Assembly (NCBI RefSeq): GCF_030272695.1
Contig: NZ_JARFYN010000016.1
Coordinates: 62,001-126,000 of the forward strand
Direction: 5' to 3'
Length of the DNA stretch: 64,000 bases
Source of the DNA: Martinezella calliandrae
Lineage (GTDB): Bacteria; Pseudomonadota; Alphaproteobacteria; Rhizobiales; Rhizobiaceae
Both the position numbers and the translations under genes were made by a program. Under the pieces are notes generated by a model. It saw only the letters and a program-made list of their open reading frames with translations, had not been told where the DNA came from and made no database searches. This document shows positions 18,168 through 27,939 of this stretch, one piece after another; position 1 is the first letter of the stretch; each line of letters begins with the position of its first letter.

Positions 18168-21100
18168 CGTCTGCTGCGGCGGCGCGGGGCAAGGTGAACC
18201 GGAATAGAGCGCCGCGCGGTTCGTTCGCCTCCGCCCACAGCTTGCCACCATGAGCATTGATAATGGACCGGCATATCGAAAGGCCCATGCCTGTTCCACT
18301 GGGCTTCGTGGTATAGAAAGCCTCGAAGATGCGTTCGAGATGTATCGGATCAATACCGGGGCCGGAATCGCGCACGGCTACAAGGACGCCGGTCGGGTCT
18401 TGCTCGGTACTGATCACCAGCTCTCGTGCGCCCGCCTCGACCGAGGCCATTGCCTCGGCCGCATTGAGAACCAGGTTCAGCAAGACTTGCTGTAGTTGAA
18501 CACGGTCCCCCGGCACCGTTGGCAATCCAGCCGCAAGCCGGGTCTGGACCGAAACGCCGTTCCTGTGTGTCGCGCTGCGTGCCAATGCAATCACTTCGTC
18601 TATGGCGGCATTGAGATCGAAATGCTCCTTTCGTGGCGGCGTTTTTTTCATTTGCTCGCGAACGCGGTCGATGATGTCCCCCGCTCGATCAGTATCATCG
18701 ACAACACAAGCGAGCGCTTCCTTGACCTCGCCCATGTCGAGCGGCTGCATTTCCAGGAAGTTCTGGGCCGCACGGGCGTTGTTGCGCGCGCTGGCGATCG
18801 GCTGCGTGATTTCATGGGAAAGCGAAGCTGCCAATTCTCCCATCATGCAGACGCGGTTCATGCGTGCAAAATCCAATTGCATCTGCTGTAACCGCGCCAG
18901 CGCTTGCGTACGATCCTCGATGTCTGTCAGGAGAACATACCAACGGGTAATGCGCCCAGAGTCATCGCGGATCGGAACGCCGCGGACGTCGAACCACCGA
19001 TATTCACCATCGAATCGCCTCAGCCGTGTTTCGGTCTCATAGGGAACACCGGCGGCAATTGATTTTGTGAAAACTTCAGCGAGATGGGGAAGATCATCGG
19101 GATGAATGGTCCCGTTTGTGCCCCAGTCCTTCAACCCTTCGAGCGGCCGACCACAATACTCGATGATTTGGCGATTGACGGATTCGATCTCACCATTCGG
19201 GGCGAGGACCCCAACAAGACCAGGTATTCCATCTATCGCGGAGCGCAATCTTCGCTCGCTTTCACGCAGCGCTTCTTCTGCTCGCTTGCGATCGGTCAGA
19301 TCGAGCACGAATGCGACGGCCTGGTCGCCATCCTCTTTGAACCGCGCGGCACCGATCAATACGGGAACGCGGCTACCGTCTTTCCGGAAATATTCCTTCT
19401 CGAAGGGCTGGAGGGTCCCGATTGAATTTAGCGCTGTCCGAGTGAGTATATCGCGCTCGCGCCATTCCGGAGGGCTCAGCTCGGTCCACCGAACGCGGCC
19501 CAGAACCAGGTCCTCACGGTCGTATCCAAGGATGCGGAGAAACGCGTCGTTGGCTTCAAGAATCCGGCCCTCCCGATCGGCAACGAAGATCCCGATGATA
19601 TTCGCGTCGACCAAGCGCCGAATCTTTCGTTCGCGGTCCGCGAGGTCCTGATAAAGCCGCGATTTTTCGAGCGAGATTGCCGCCTGCGATGCAAGCACCT
19701 TCAATAGGGAGACGCGATCGGGCGTGAACACGTTTGGCGCCAAATTGTTCTCAAGATAGAGAATGCCTATGAGTTTTCCCTGATTGATCAACGGCAAACA
19801 GAGAATAGAACGAACACGACGCTCAACGATGTAGGGATCGGCTGAAAAGGCATTTTGAGATGATGTGCCATCAATAATGATGACCTCTTGGGTGCGCATT
19901 CCATAACGAATGAGCGATTCCGGCAGAGCGGCTTCAGGGTCGGGCCGGTCCCGCAGATGCACGGTTACATCCACTCCATTGGCGGTCGCTTCAGCCTCTA
20001 TTTGCAGCTTATCATCTCGCGGGACAATCAAGAGACCGCGTTCGGCGCCGGCGTGTTCCAGGGCCGCGCGCATGAGCTTTTCCATGAGCTTTTCTAGAAC
20101 GATCTCGCCAGAGAGTGCTTGAGAGACTTCGACAATCGTCGCGAGGTCGAGATATTCCACCGGTGCCTCGATTGTGCCGGTTAACCCCCGCGTGCGCTCG
20201 TCCTGCTTCAGCCATGGATGGTGCTGATCCAGTTGCCGCACCTTGCCATCGGCGCCCCATTGGAGATAGGCTCGCCGTGCATTTCCCAAATAAAGATTCG
20301 CGATCTCCTCGAAGCCGCGCGCCGCGTAAAAGCTGGCAGCCAGCTCGTAGGCAAGCGCCTCGTTGTGAACAAATCGGTTCGCGCGTGCCGACGCAATGGC
20401 GCGTTCGTATAGCTCCATGGCATCGAGCGGGCGCCCCTCGATACGGGCAATCTCCGCTGCGACCAGCGCGGCGAGGTTCTCGAAATTCTCCGGGCAGTGC
20501 TTCGACCAGATCTCAAGCTGCCGGTGGTGCGCGACCAAGGCGCGGACACGATGTCCGCGCTCCTCTGTCACTGCCCCGTTACAGGCCATTGCATTCGAGA
20601 GCGCACCGTAGAAATGGTACTCCGCGGTTTCGAAGAGGGACGCCGATGTCCATAGGAGCCGTTTTGCTCTCTCCGAGGCATCGAGAGCACTCATATAGTC
20701 GCCTGCAAGGAAGCGCGCCTGGAGCTTTCGGCACCAGTACCAGCATTCAGCAAGCGCTAAGTCCGAGTTGCTGGAGTAATGACTCTCGATCCGAAGTTCG
20801 TCAAACTGCTCATCGTCGAAGCGCCCGAATATCGGTGTCAAGCCGCGAAGCGTTCGTATCAGCCCAAGCTGCGCAGAGATGATGTCAACGATGAAGCCAA
20901 ACTGCGCCTTCTGCGCGAACATGAGGCCATGCTCAGCCTCGCGCTGCACCTCGGGGAGTGGATCGCCCGCCGCAAGAAGGTTCGTGTTCAATTGATTGCA
21001 GCTGTAGGCAGCGTAAGTGAGGTCGCCGGTGAGATTGGCCGCCTCGAAAGCGCGGCGCACAAAATCGCGGCCAGCCCGGACATGCCTCGTCCAAGGCATA

Positions 21101-24048
21101 ATGAGGCTACCGAAAAGCAAGAAAGTGCGGGCCTCGAACCGCCTCAAGCCCCGTTGTTCGACCAAATCGCAACCGAGCCGGCCGAATCGAAATGCGGCTT
21201 GATAATCCTGGAACTGCGCGCCAGCGACAACGCCGAGCGTGGCATAGGCAAAGCATGAGCTTTCGCAGTTGCCTCGTTCAAGGCTAAGATTGACTGCGCG
21301 GCTCGCGATCAAGGCATATAGATTCGCATCCGTGAAGAATGCGGGTGGTATGATTCTGGTAAGAACCTCTAGTGTCGCGCGCGATGCTGCATCGCTCATC
21401 AGACGAAAGTCGACCAGGTCCTCAATCGCTCGGCCGCCGAGCTGCGACCAGACGCGCTCATACTCGCACCGCGCCTCCTCTTCCGATGGGTGTCGCGACC
21501 ATTCGATGCCCAGATGCCGGAGGTAGTCGAGGCCGACTGCGACTGCCTGGCTGCTTTGACCAAGTGTCGTGTACAGGTCTGCAAGCAGGCAGGTGACGCT
21601 GGCGCGTTCGACCGTCGTTGCGGCGCGATCCGACAGTGCTTTAAGGCGCTGCTCCGCTTCCGGCTGCGCGCCGGTCAAGAACTCACATTCGGCGCGATCC
21701 AGCTCCAGCTCGAAGGCCAGCTCCTGCCTGCTCTCCCATGCATCTTCCGGCAGCAGCGCCGCGCCGGTAACGAGATAGGTCAGGGCCGAGGTATAAGCAG
21801 CCGATGCCTTCGCGCGCTTGCCAGCGGCCTGATTCAGCTCTGCAAGCTGCTCGCATTCCTCCTGTGACGTGATCAGCGGTGCGCCACGATTGAGCTGGTT
21901 GACGATTTCGAAGATTACCTCATCGCGTTTTTCCCGTGGTGTCCGCGCCAGCAGCATCCGGCCGATCGTCAAATGCAGCTCAGCGCGCGACTGTTCCGGT
22001 ATCAGCGCATAGGCGGCTTCCTGCATCCGGTCGTGAACGAATCTGTAGGAGTGCTCGAGACGCTCGATGAATTGTTGGCGTAGTGCGTCCGCCAGGGCGA
22101 CGTGCACCTGATCCTCGGATATTTCGAGAACAATAGAAAGCATCGCGACGTCGGCGACATTGCCGAGGCAGGCGAGCTGCCGTAATGCGTCCAATGTGTC
22201 GAGCGGCAGCCGCGTCAGCTTTCCGGCCATTAGCTCCACAACATTGTCGGTATACCGTTTGGCGTCGATGGCACCAAGGTCCCAGGACCATCGCGCCCGC
22301 CCGTGATCGAAGACCAGGAGACTCTCGTCGGCGAGCACATGAAGGAATTGAGTAACGAAAAACGGATTGCCGTCTGTCTTTGCGTGCACCAGCGTTGCGA
22401 GAGGCTCAGCCAGCTCGACGTCGCAGCGAAGCGACTCCGCGATAAGGTTTCCAAGGTCATTTGTCGTCAGCGGAGCCAGCTTGATGTCCTGCACCCTGCC
22501 GGTCGCGCGCATGGTCTCCAGCTTGCGCATGAGTGGATGCGCAGCGGTGACCTCGTTGTCGCGGAAAGCGCCAATGAGGAGGAGATTGCGAAGATCAGAT
22601 CGGGCCAACAGGTCTGCCAAAAGGTCGAGCGTCGCCGCATCCAGCCATTGCAGGTCATCGATGAACAAAACCAAGGGATGTTCGGGACGAGCAAAGACGC
22701 CGATCAATTGCCGAAGCACCATCTGGAAGCGTATCTGCGCGTCCTGCGGCGGTAGCTCAACGATGGGCGGCAACTCTCCAATGAGAAGCCTCAGTTCTGG
22801 AACCAGATCCGCCATTAGGCCTGCGTTTGATCCCAGGGTCTGCTGAAACACGTCACGCCATGGCGCAAGCTCCCCGTCGCTTTTGCTGAGCAGAGGCCGG
22901 ATCAGGCTTCGAAGCGCCTGTGCCAGCGTCGCGTAGGGAACATCGCGTTTGAGCTGATCGAATTTGCCGGAAGCGAACAGGCCACGTGGCAGGACCAGCA
23001 CCGCCTGCAGCTCATTGACAACAGACGATTTGCCGACGCCTGAATAGCCAGCGACCAGGACCAATTCCGGGGCGCCACCATTGACGACGCGGTCGAAGGC
23101 GGCAAGTAAAGTCTCGACCTCGCATTCCCGCCCATAAAGTTTCTCTGGGATCAGCAGCCGATCGGGCGTGTCGTGTTCGCCGAGCGGAAAGTCCTCAATC
23201 CGACCCTGTGCCTCCCATTCGATCAGGCAATTGCGAAGGTCGCTTTCGAGCCCAGCCGCCGTCTGATAGCGGTCTTCAGCCCGCTTCGCGAGCAGTTTCA
23301 TGACAATCGCCGAGGTGACGCCGGGGATCTCCTTCAGCCGTTCCGCAGGCGGTACCGGCTGCTTGGCGAGATGGCAGTGCACCCATTCCATCGGCTCCGC
23401 GGCGGTAAACGGCAAAACACCGGTGATCATTTGATAGAAGGTGACGCCAAGCGCGTAGAGGTCGCTCCGGGTATCGATTGATCGATTCATCCGTCCGGTC
23501 TGCTCGGGCGCCATGTAGGCGAGCGTGCCGGCGATCGTCTCCGGAGGGTGAGGCGACTGACGTTCGCGCGCGAAGCGTAAGGCGATGCCGAACCCGGTCA
23601 GCCGCACCTCACCGGTCGCCTCATTGAACAGGATGTTGGCAGGCTTGATATCTTTATGAACGAGCCCGTGCTGATGAACTCCGCCGAGAGCAGCGGCAAC
23701 AGCGGTGGCGACGCGTAGGAACAATGCTGTTTCCATTGGCGCGCCGAGCAATCGGTCAAGCGGCTCCCCGCCCGCATCCTCAAGAACCAGCAGGGTCCGC
23801 CCGGCGTCGCGCACGAGGTCGAGCGGCCGCGCTACCCACGCGCCGTCGAGTTCGTCCCTGAGCTCGTATTCGCGCGTGAGGCGCTCGAGGCTTGAGCGGG
23901 ACGGGTGGTCGGCGGTCGGGGCGACCAGCAGCACGGCGCGCCGCTTGCCCACATCGTCAAGTCGCCAGCCGCGGCGAAAGGCACGTTCGCCGTCCTCCCA
24001 CGCCAAGTGAGAACCATCCTCCGCAACATTCTGCGAATGCGGCACCAT
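18160..24048 (-). CDS. Giant kinase-like / AAA ATPase / GAF-PAS-PAS sensor histidine kinase
   Basis: 1962 residues. Residues ~80-290 are a Hanks-type kinase-like domain with HKDIKPANI (Asp133) and APEQTGRM, but GFG at 152-154 in place of DFG and no clear glycine loop. An AAA/ATPase module follows (Walker A GYSGVGKSS ~334-342, Walker B LFIDDLQWLD ~450), then a long helical repeat region to ~1300. A GAF domain and two PAS domains precede a HisKA domain (His in LSHEITQPIA) and a HATPase (NLVLNAAEAM, DSGPGID, GTGMGLS). No transmembrane segment was seen. A GGAG site is 7 nt before ATG. It would integrate an intracellular signal and phosphorylate a response regulator. Confidence 0.9.
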   Translation of the reverse strand: MVPHSQNVAEDGSHLAWEDGERAFRRGWRLDDVGKRRAVLLVAPTADHPSRSSLERLTREYELRDELDGAWVARPLDLVRDAGRTLLVLEDAGGEPLDRLLGAPMETALFLRVATAVAAALGGVHQHGLVHKDIKPANILFNEATGEVRLTGFGIALRFARERQSPHPPETIAGTLAYMAPEQTGRMNRSIDTRSDLYALGVTFYQMITGVLPFTAAEPMEWVHCHLAKQPVPPAERLKEIPGVTSAIVMKLLAKRAEDRYQTAAGLESDLRNCLIEWEAQGRIEDFPLGEHDTPDRLLIPEKLYGRECEVETLLAAFDRVVNGGAPELVLVAGYSGVGKSSVVNELQAVLVLPRGLFASGKFDQLKRDVPYATLAQALRSLIRPLLSKSDGELAPWRDVFQQTLGSNAGLMADLVPELRLLIGELPPIVELPPQDAQIRFQMVLRQLIGVFARPEHPLVLFIDDLQWLDAATLDLLADLLARSDLRNLLLIGAFRDNEVTAAHPLMRKLETMRATGRVQDIKLAPLTTNDLGNLIAESLRCDVELAEPLATLVHAKTDGNPFFVTQFLHVLADESLLVFDHGRARWSWDLGAIDAKRYTDNVVELMAGKLTRLPLDTLDALRQLACLGNVADVAMLSIVLEISEDQVHVALADALRQQFIERLEHSYRFVHDRMQEAAYALIPEQSRAELHLTIGRMLLARTPREKRDEVIFEIVNQLNRGAPLITSQEECEQLAELNQAAGKRAKASAAYTSALTYLVTGAALLPEDAWESRQELAFELELDRAECEFLTGAQPEAEQRLKALSDRAATTVERASVTCLLADLYTTLGQSSQAVAVGLDYLRHLGIEWSRHPSEEEARCEYERVWSQLGGRAIEDLVDFRLMSDAASRATLEVLTRIIPPAFFTDANLYALIASRAVNLSLERGNCESSCFAYATLGVVAGAQFQDYQAAFRFGRLGCDLVEQRGLRRFEARTFLLFGSLIMPWTRHVRAGRDFVRRAFEAANLTGDLTYAAYSCNQLNTNLLAAGDPLPEVQREAEHGLMFAQKAQFGFIVDIISAQLGLIRTLRGLTPIFGRFDDEQFDELRIESHYSSNSDLALAECWYWCRKLQARFLAGDYMSALDASERAKRLLWTSASLFETAEYHFYGALSNAMACNGAVTEERGHRVRALVAHHRQLEIWSKHCPENFENLAALVAAEIARIEGRPLDAMELYERAIASARANRFVHNEALAYELAASFYAARGFEEIANLYLGNARRAYLQWGADGKVRQLDQHHPWLKQDERTRGLTGTIEAPVEYLDLATIVEVSQALSGEIVLEKLMEKLMRAALEHAGAERGLLIVPRDDKLQIEAEATANGVDVTVHLRDRPDPEAALPESLIRYGMRTQEVIIIDGTSSQNAFSADPYIVERRVRSILCLPLINQGKLIGILYLENNLAPNVFTPDRVSLLKVLASQAAISLEKSRLYQDLADRERKIRRLVDANIIGIFVADREGRILEANDAFLRILGYDREDLVLGRVRWTELSPPEWRERDILTRTALNSIGTLQPFEKEYFRKDGSRVPVLIGAARFKEDGDQAVAFVLDLTDRKRAEEALRESERRLRSAIDGIPGLVGVLAPNGEIESVNRQIIEYCGRPLEGLKDWGTNGTIHPDDLPHLAEVFTKSIAAGVPYETETRLRRFDGEYRWFDVRGVPIRDDSGRITRWYVLLTDIEDRTQALARLQQMQLDFARMNRVCMMGELAASLSHEITQPIASARNNARAAQNFLEMQPLDMGEVKEALACVVDDTDRAGDIIDRVREQMKKTPPRKEHFDLNAAIDEVIALARSATHRNGVSVQTRLAAGLPTVPGDRVQLQQVLLNLVLNAAEAMASVEAGARELVISTEQDPTGVLVAVRDSGPGIDPIHLERIFEAFYTTKPSGTGMGLSICRSIINAHGGKLWAEANEPRGALFRFTLPRAAAADVT

Positions 24049-24224
24049 CGCCAGACTCCGGCATCCATACGCCTGATCGAGGTCAGCCAGACCGCTTTGG
24101 AGATGACCGCGCCTAGCCTCTTTCCGGCTTGAAGAAATCGTACCTCATCGCCGGCAAAATGCCAGCGGTCCGAGCGCCGATTATCGATCCGAAGCCTTCG
24201 TGTGGCGCCTCCCCTTAGCAGCAA

Positions 24225-24259
24225 TTTGGCGGAATTTGCGGGCCTTTACTCACGCCTCC
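24225..24259 (+). repeat. Upstream element, copy 1 (shared with 29869-29904)
   Basis: A ~35-bp stretch beginning ATTTGGCGGAATTTGC and ending TTTACTCACGCCTCC recurs, with about five differences and small gaps, at 29869-29904. Both copies lie 75-140 bp before the first start codon of a respiratory/CoA operon, in the same orientation. A shared regulator site or a small dispersed repeat are both possible. Confidence 0.5.
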
Positions 24260-24333
24260 AGGCGCCGATGCGTCAAGTTGAGACCAGCCAAGGCAACACG
24301 TGTCAAGGCAATAGAAACACCGAAGGAAAGACC

Positions 24334-25248
24334 ATGACGGCAATTGAAGCAACCAAATCAAAGAGCCAAGCGGGCATCGCCCGAGCCGGTCGACTGTTCG
24401 TCCTCGAATTGAGCGGCGACCGCATCCACTCGATGAACCCGGACGGTTCCGACCGCAAGACCATCGTCACCGACTGCCGCTACCCCGACGGCATCGTCGT
24501 GGATACCAAGGCTGGCCATATCTACTGGACCAACATGGGTATTCCCAATCTCAATGACGGATCGATCGAGCGCGCCGACCTCGATGGCCGGAATCGAAAG
24601 ATCATCGTCCCGCAGGGCTTCACCCATACACCCAAGCAGCTCCACCTCGATCGGGAAAACGGCAAGCTCTACTGGGGCGACCGCGAAGGCATGCGTATGA
24701 TGCGCGCAAACCTTGACGGTTCGCAGCTCGAGACGCTAGTCGAGACCGGTCAGGGCGACGAGGATGCACGCGATCAGACGAAATGGTGCGTCGGCATTAC
24801 CGTCGACCCGAAACTCGGGAAGTTCTACTGGACCCAGAAGGGATCCGACAATAGCGGCCAGGGCCGCATCCTGCGCGCCGGCATCGAGATCCCGGCGGGC
24901 CAAACGCCGGCGAACCGCAGCGACATCGAGGTCCTGTTCGACAACCTGCCCGAGCCGATCGACCTCGAATTCGATGTGGAGAACCGCGTCCTCTACTGGA
25001 CCGATCGCGGCGATGCTCCGCGCGGCAATACCGTCAATCGCGCTCCGGTCGACAAACCCGCTGCCCCGGAAATCCTCATCACGCATCTGATGGAGGGTAT
25101 CGGCATCGCCCTCGACGTAACCGGCGACCGGATGTTCGTCACCGACTTCGCCGGTTCGGTCTACTCCGCCGACCTCGATGGCAAGAACGAGCGCAACTTC
25201 CTCTACGCCCAAGGCAATCTCACCGGCATCGCCTACGCCGAAATCTGA
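24334..25248 (+). CDS. YWTD-type beta-propeller protein
   Basis: 304 residues from ATG 24334, which has GAAGGAAAG just upstream; an earlier in-frame start lacks a site. Repeats of the LDL-receptor YWTD kind are visible: HIYWTNMG, KLYWGDREG, KFYWTQKG, VLYWTDRGD, each alternating with NPDG/DLDG loops, which builds a propeller of five to six blades. No signal peptide is seen, unlike most such proteins. It heads an operon with a dehydrogenase (21 bp later) and a CoA-transferase. It may be a sugar-lactone or gluconolactone-type hydrolase or a binding scaffold; activity unknown. Confidence 0.8.
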   Translation: MTAIEATKSKSQAGIARAGRLFVLELSGDRIHSMNPDGSDRKTIVTDCRYPDGIVVDTKAGHIYWTNMGIPNLNDGSIERADLDGRNRKIIVPQGFTHTPKQLHLDRENGKLYWGDREGMRMMRANLDGSQLETLVETGQGDEDARDQTKWCVGITVDPKLGKFYWTQKGSDNSGQGRILRAGIEIPAGQTPANRSDIEVLFDNLPEPIDLEFDVENRVLYWTDRGDAPRGNTVNRAPVDKPAAPEILITHLMEGIGIALDVTGDRMFVTDFAGSVYSADLDGKNERNFLYAQGNLTGIAYAEI

Positions 25249-25269
25249 AAACCGAACAGGAGAATAGTC

Positions 25270-26223
25270 ATGTCGAATAACAAACCCATTCGCCGCATCG
25301 CAATCGTCGGCACCGGCGTCATCGGTGCGAGCTGGGCGGCCTTGTTCCTCGCCAAAGGCCTGAAGGTCGTGGCGACAGACCCGGCACCCAATGCCGAAAC
25401 CAGACTGCGAGAATTCGTGGCAAGCGCCTGGCCAGCACTGACCCGCCTCGGCCTCGCGCCCGGCGCATCCCAGTCGAACCTGACGTTTACCGGCGACCTT
25501 GCCGAAGCCCTAGCCGGTGCCGACTTCGTCCAGGAAAACGGGCCGGAACGGGTCGACTTCAAGCAGAAGCTCTATAGCCAACTCGACGAGTTGCTACCGC
25601 CGGACGTGATCATCGCTTCAAGCTCGTCGGGCATCCCGATGAGCCAGATCCAGCCGGGCGCCGCCCGGCATCCCGAACGCTGTGTGATCGGTCATCCCTT
25701 CAATCCTCCGCACCTGATCCCGCTGGTCGAGATCGTCGGCGGCGCCAAGACCTCGGCGGAAACGATCGCACGGGCCGACGAATTCTATACGTCGATCGGC
25801 AGAAAGACGGTGCGCGTCAACAAGGAGATGCAGGGACATATCGCCAATCGCCTGCAGGCCGCCCTGGCCCGTGAAGTCTACTATCTCGTCGCCGAGGGCG
25901 TCGTCAGCGCCGCTGACGTCGACACGGCTCTTTCGTGGGGGCCTGGTCTGCGCTGGGGCATCATGGGAAACATGATGCTCAACCATCTCGCCGGCGGCCC
26001 CGGCGGCATCGAGCACGCCCTGAAGCAGCTCGGCGGACCGATGGCAGCCTGGTGGAAGACGCTCGGCACGCCCGACATGACACCGGAATTCCAGCAAAAG
26101 CTCATCGACAGCGTCCACGTCGAAGTCGGATCGCGAAGCATCGCCGAGCTCGAAGCTGAGCGCGACGAGCTTCTGATCGGTCTCGTGGAGCTGCGCAACA
26201 AGCGAAAGGAGATCAACGGCTAG
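25270..26223 (+). CDS. 3-hydroxyacyl-CoA / L-carnitine dehydrogenase-type enzyme
   Basis: 317 residues with the N-terminal Rossmann motif GTGVIGASWAALFLAKG, the catalytic-region SSSSGIPMS and IGHPFNPPHLIPLVE (the His of the family His-Glu pair), and a C-terminal all-helical dimerisation part. The overall pattern is that of the lambda-crystallin / carnitine 3-dehydrogenase group, which oxidises free or CoA-bound 3-hydroxy acids with NAD+. It lies between the beta-propeller and CoA-transferase genes. A second, internally deleted copy lies at 32484-32722, which shows the locus was duplicated. Confidence 0.87.
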   Translation: MSNNKPIRRIAIVGTGVIGASWAALFLAKGLKVVATDPAPNAETRLREFVASAWPALTRLGLAPGASQSNLTFTGDLAEALAGADFVQENGPERVDFKQKLYSQLDELLPPDVIIASSSSGIPMSQIQPGAARHPERCVIGHPFNPPHLIPLVEIVGGAKTSAETIARADEFYTSIGRKTVRVNKEMQGHIANRLQAALAREVYYLVAEGVVSAADVDTALSWGPGLRWGIMGNMMLNHLAGGPGGIEHALKQLGGPMAAWWKTLGTPDMTPEFQQKLIDSVHVEVGSRSIAELEAERDELLIGLVELRNKRKEING

Positions 26224-26291
26224 CAGAACACCGCAGCCGTCGAACGTCGGCTGCGCCATTCACCCATTTTCCAATTCTGATGGAGTTTAAG

Positions 26292-27818
26292 ATGAATATC
26301 GCAACCACCATGGACATCAAAAGCAACGAGTCGGATCTGCTTACCGAGACGATCCAGTCCAAGCTCGAAAATCCCGCGCGCAGCCCGGAATTCGACATGC
26401 AAGCCGCTGTCGACCAGGTGCTGCAGGAGGTCGGCATGTCGACGGCCGATGCCGGCGGCACACTGACCTTCTACGGGCGCGATCCGATCATTCCAAGCCC
26501 GTTCCGGTTTGGCACGATGGCCGCAGTCAGCCTTGCCGCCAAGTCCGTCGCGATCGCTGCCCTGTGGCGCGACAGGACCGGTGAAGGACAGGATCTCTTT
26601 GTCGACACGCGCAAGGCGCTCCGGCGTTTTGCCGGCTTCTACGACCGCAAATGGGAGACGATCAACGGCCGTCCGCCGGCCCTGACCGATCCGATGAACC
26701 CGTTCCTCGAATTGCCACTCTTTCGCGAGACGAGCGATGGACGACATGTCGTGGCGCTGAACATCTACCCCAAGTCCGGGGCCCGTGCTCTGAACTTCCT
26801 ACGGTGCGGCGTCAGCGTCGAATCCCTTAATCAGGCGATCCTGCAGTGGAAGGCTGACGACCTGGAGAAGGCAGCCGCCGAAGCCGGGCTGATCTTTGCG
26901 AAAGTGCGATCCTTCGACGAATTCCGCAAGGAAGTTCAATATACCGAAGTCCTGTCCAGGATGCCGCTGATCTCGGTCGAGAAAATCGGTGAAAGCGACC
27001 CGGTCCCGTTCAAGGCAGGCGCGAAAACACCCTTGGACGGCATTCGTGCCTTCGGAATGGGACATGTCATTGCCGGAGCTGCCATCGGCAGGGACCTCGC
27101 CTATTACGGTGCCGACGTCCTCAATATCTGGCGACCTGACGACACTGAGGTCGACGGGCTCGCCTGGGACGCACAGGTTGGCATGCGTTCGACATTCCTC
27201 GACAGCTCCAATCAGGACCGCGCGAGGTTTGACGCACTGCTCAAGGATGCGGATATCTTCTTTGCCAATAAGCGTCCAGGTTATCTGGAGCGTCACGGTC
27301 TCGATGCCGAAACGCTTAGTGCGAAGAAGCCTGGCCTGATCCATGTGCAGGTCCTGCTCCACGGCAACAAGGGTCCGTGGAAGAACCGGCCGGGATTTGA
27401 TGAAATCGGTGCAGCCATCACCGGCCTCTTTGCGATCGAAGGGTCGCTGACGCATCCCAAGTCGCCGCCGATCATTCCGATCGTCGACAATATCGTGGCT
27501 TGGATGGGGACCATCGGGGTTCTTTCGGCGCTGCGCCGGCGGGCCATCGAAGGCGGCAGCTATCGCGTCACCGTCTCCCTGACCCGAACGGTCCTGTGGC
27601 TGATGTCGCTAGGCATATTCGACAAGGAGTATGCGCGCGCGACAGCGGGCTCCTCGGACGAGCATGCCGATATCGCGCCCGATCTCTTCACGGCCGAGAC
27701 GCCGCTTGGAACCTACCAGGGCATGACCGACCAGGTGGTGTTCTCGCGCACCCCCGGCTCCTTTAAAACGGTGCTCGTGCCACGCGGCTCGAGCAAGCCT
27801 GAATGGCTGAGCGACTGA
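26292..27818 (+). CDS. CaiB/BaiF-type (family III) CoA-transferase with unusual N-terminal half
   Basis: 508 residues from ATG 26292 (GGAG 6 nt upstream; the ATG four codons earlier lies on the ribosome site). The canonical family III N terminus, normally at residue ~5, appears only at ~245 (PLDGIRAFGMGHVIAGAAIG), followed by RPGFDEIGAAITGL and the catalytic-Asp region PIVDNIVAWMG at ~398. The first ~240 residues resemble the central and C-terminal part of another CaiB chain (ALWRDRTGEGQ). So it looks like a partial tandem fusion. It moves CoA between carboxylic acids; its partner dehydrogenase suggests a 3-hydroxy acid pathway. Confidence 0.85.
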   Translation: MNIATTMDIKSNESDLLTETIQSKLENPARSPEFDMQAAVDQVLQEVGMSTADAGGTLTFYGRDPIIPSPFRFGTMAAVSLAAKSVAIAALWRDRTGEGQDLFVDTRKALRRFAGFYDRKWETINGRPPALTDPMNPFLELPLFRETSDGRHVVALNIYPKSGARALNFLRCGVSVESLNQAILQWKADDLEKAAAEAGLIFAKVRSFDEFRKEVQYTEVLSRMPLISVEKIGESDPVPFKAGAKTPLDGIRAFGMGHVIAGAAIGRDLAYYGADVLNIWRPDDTEVDGLAWDAQVGMRSTFLDSSNQDRARFDALLKDADIFFANKRPGYLERHGLDAETLSAKKPGLIHVQVLLHGNKGPWKNRPGFDEIGAAITGLFAIEGSLTHPKSPPIIPIVDNIVAWMGTIGVLSALRRRAIEGGSYRVTVSLTRTVLWLMSLGIFDKEYARATAGSSDEHADIAPDLFTAETPLGTYQGMTDQVVFSRTPGSFKTVLVPRGSSKPEWLSD

Positions 27819-27849
27819 GACGCAGGATCTCCCAGAGCCCAACGTGAAA

Positions 27850-27889
27850 GGTTTCTCCCATGACAGGCGCTGCCGTGATGGGAGAAACC
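27850..27889 (+). promoter_or_regulatory. Perfect 12-bp inverted repeat in the ndh leader
   Basis: GGTTTCTCCCAT (27850-27861) pairs perfectly with ATGGGAGAAACC (27878-27889) across a 16-nt loop, in the 121-bp gap before ndh. It has no following T-run, so it is not a simple terminator. A second small hairpin (CGGG-GCGAA-CCCG) follows around 27897. It may be an RNA leader structure, an attenuator or an operator. Confidence 0.6.
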
Positions 27890-27939
27890 GTCTCCTCGGG
27901 GCGAACCCGTCAAACACCCCCCAAGAAAGAGGTGCATCA

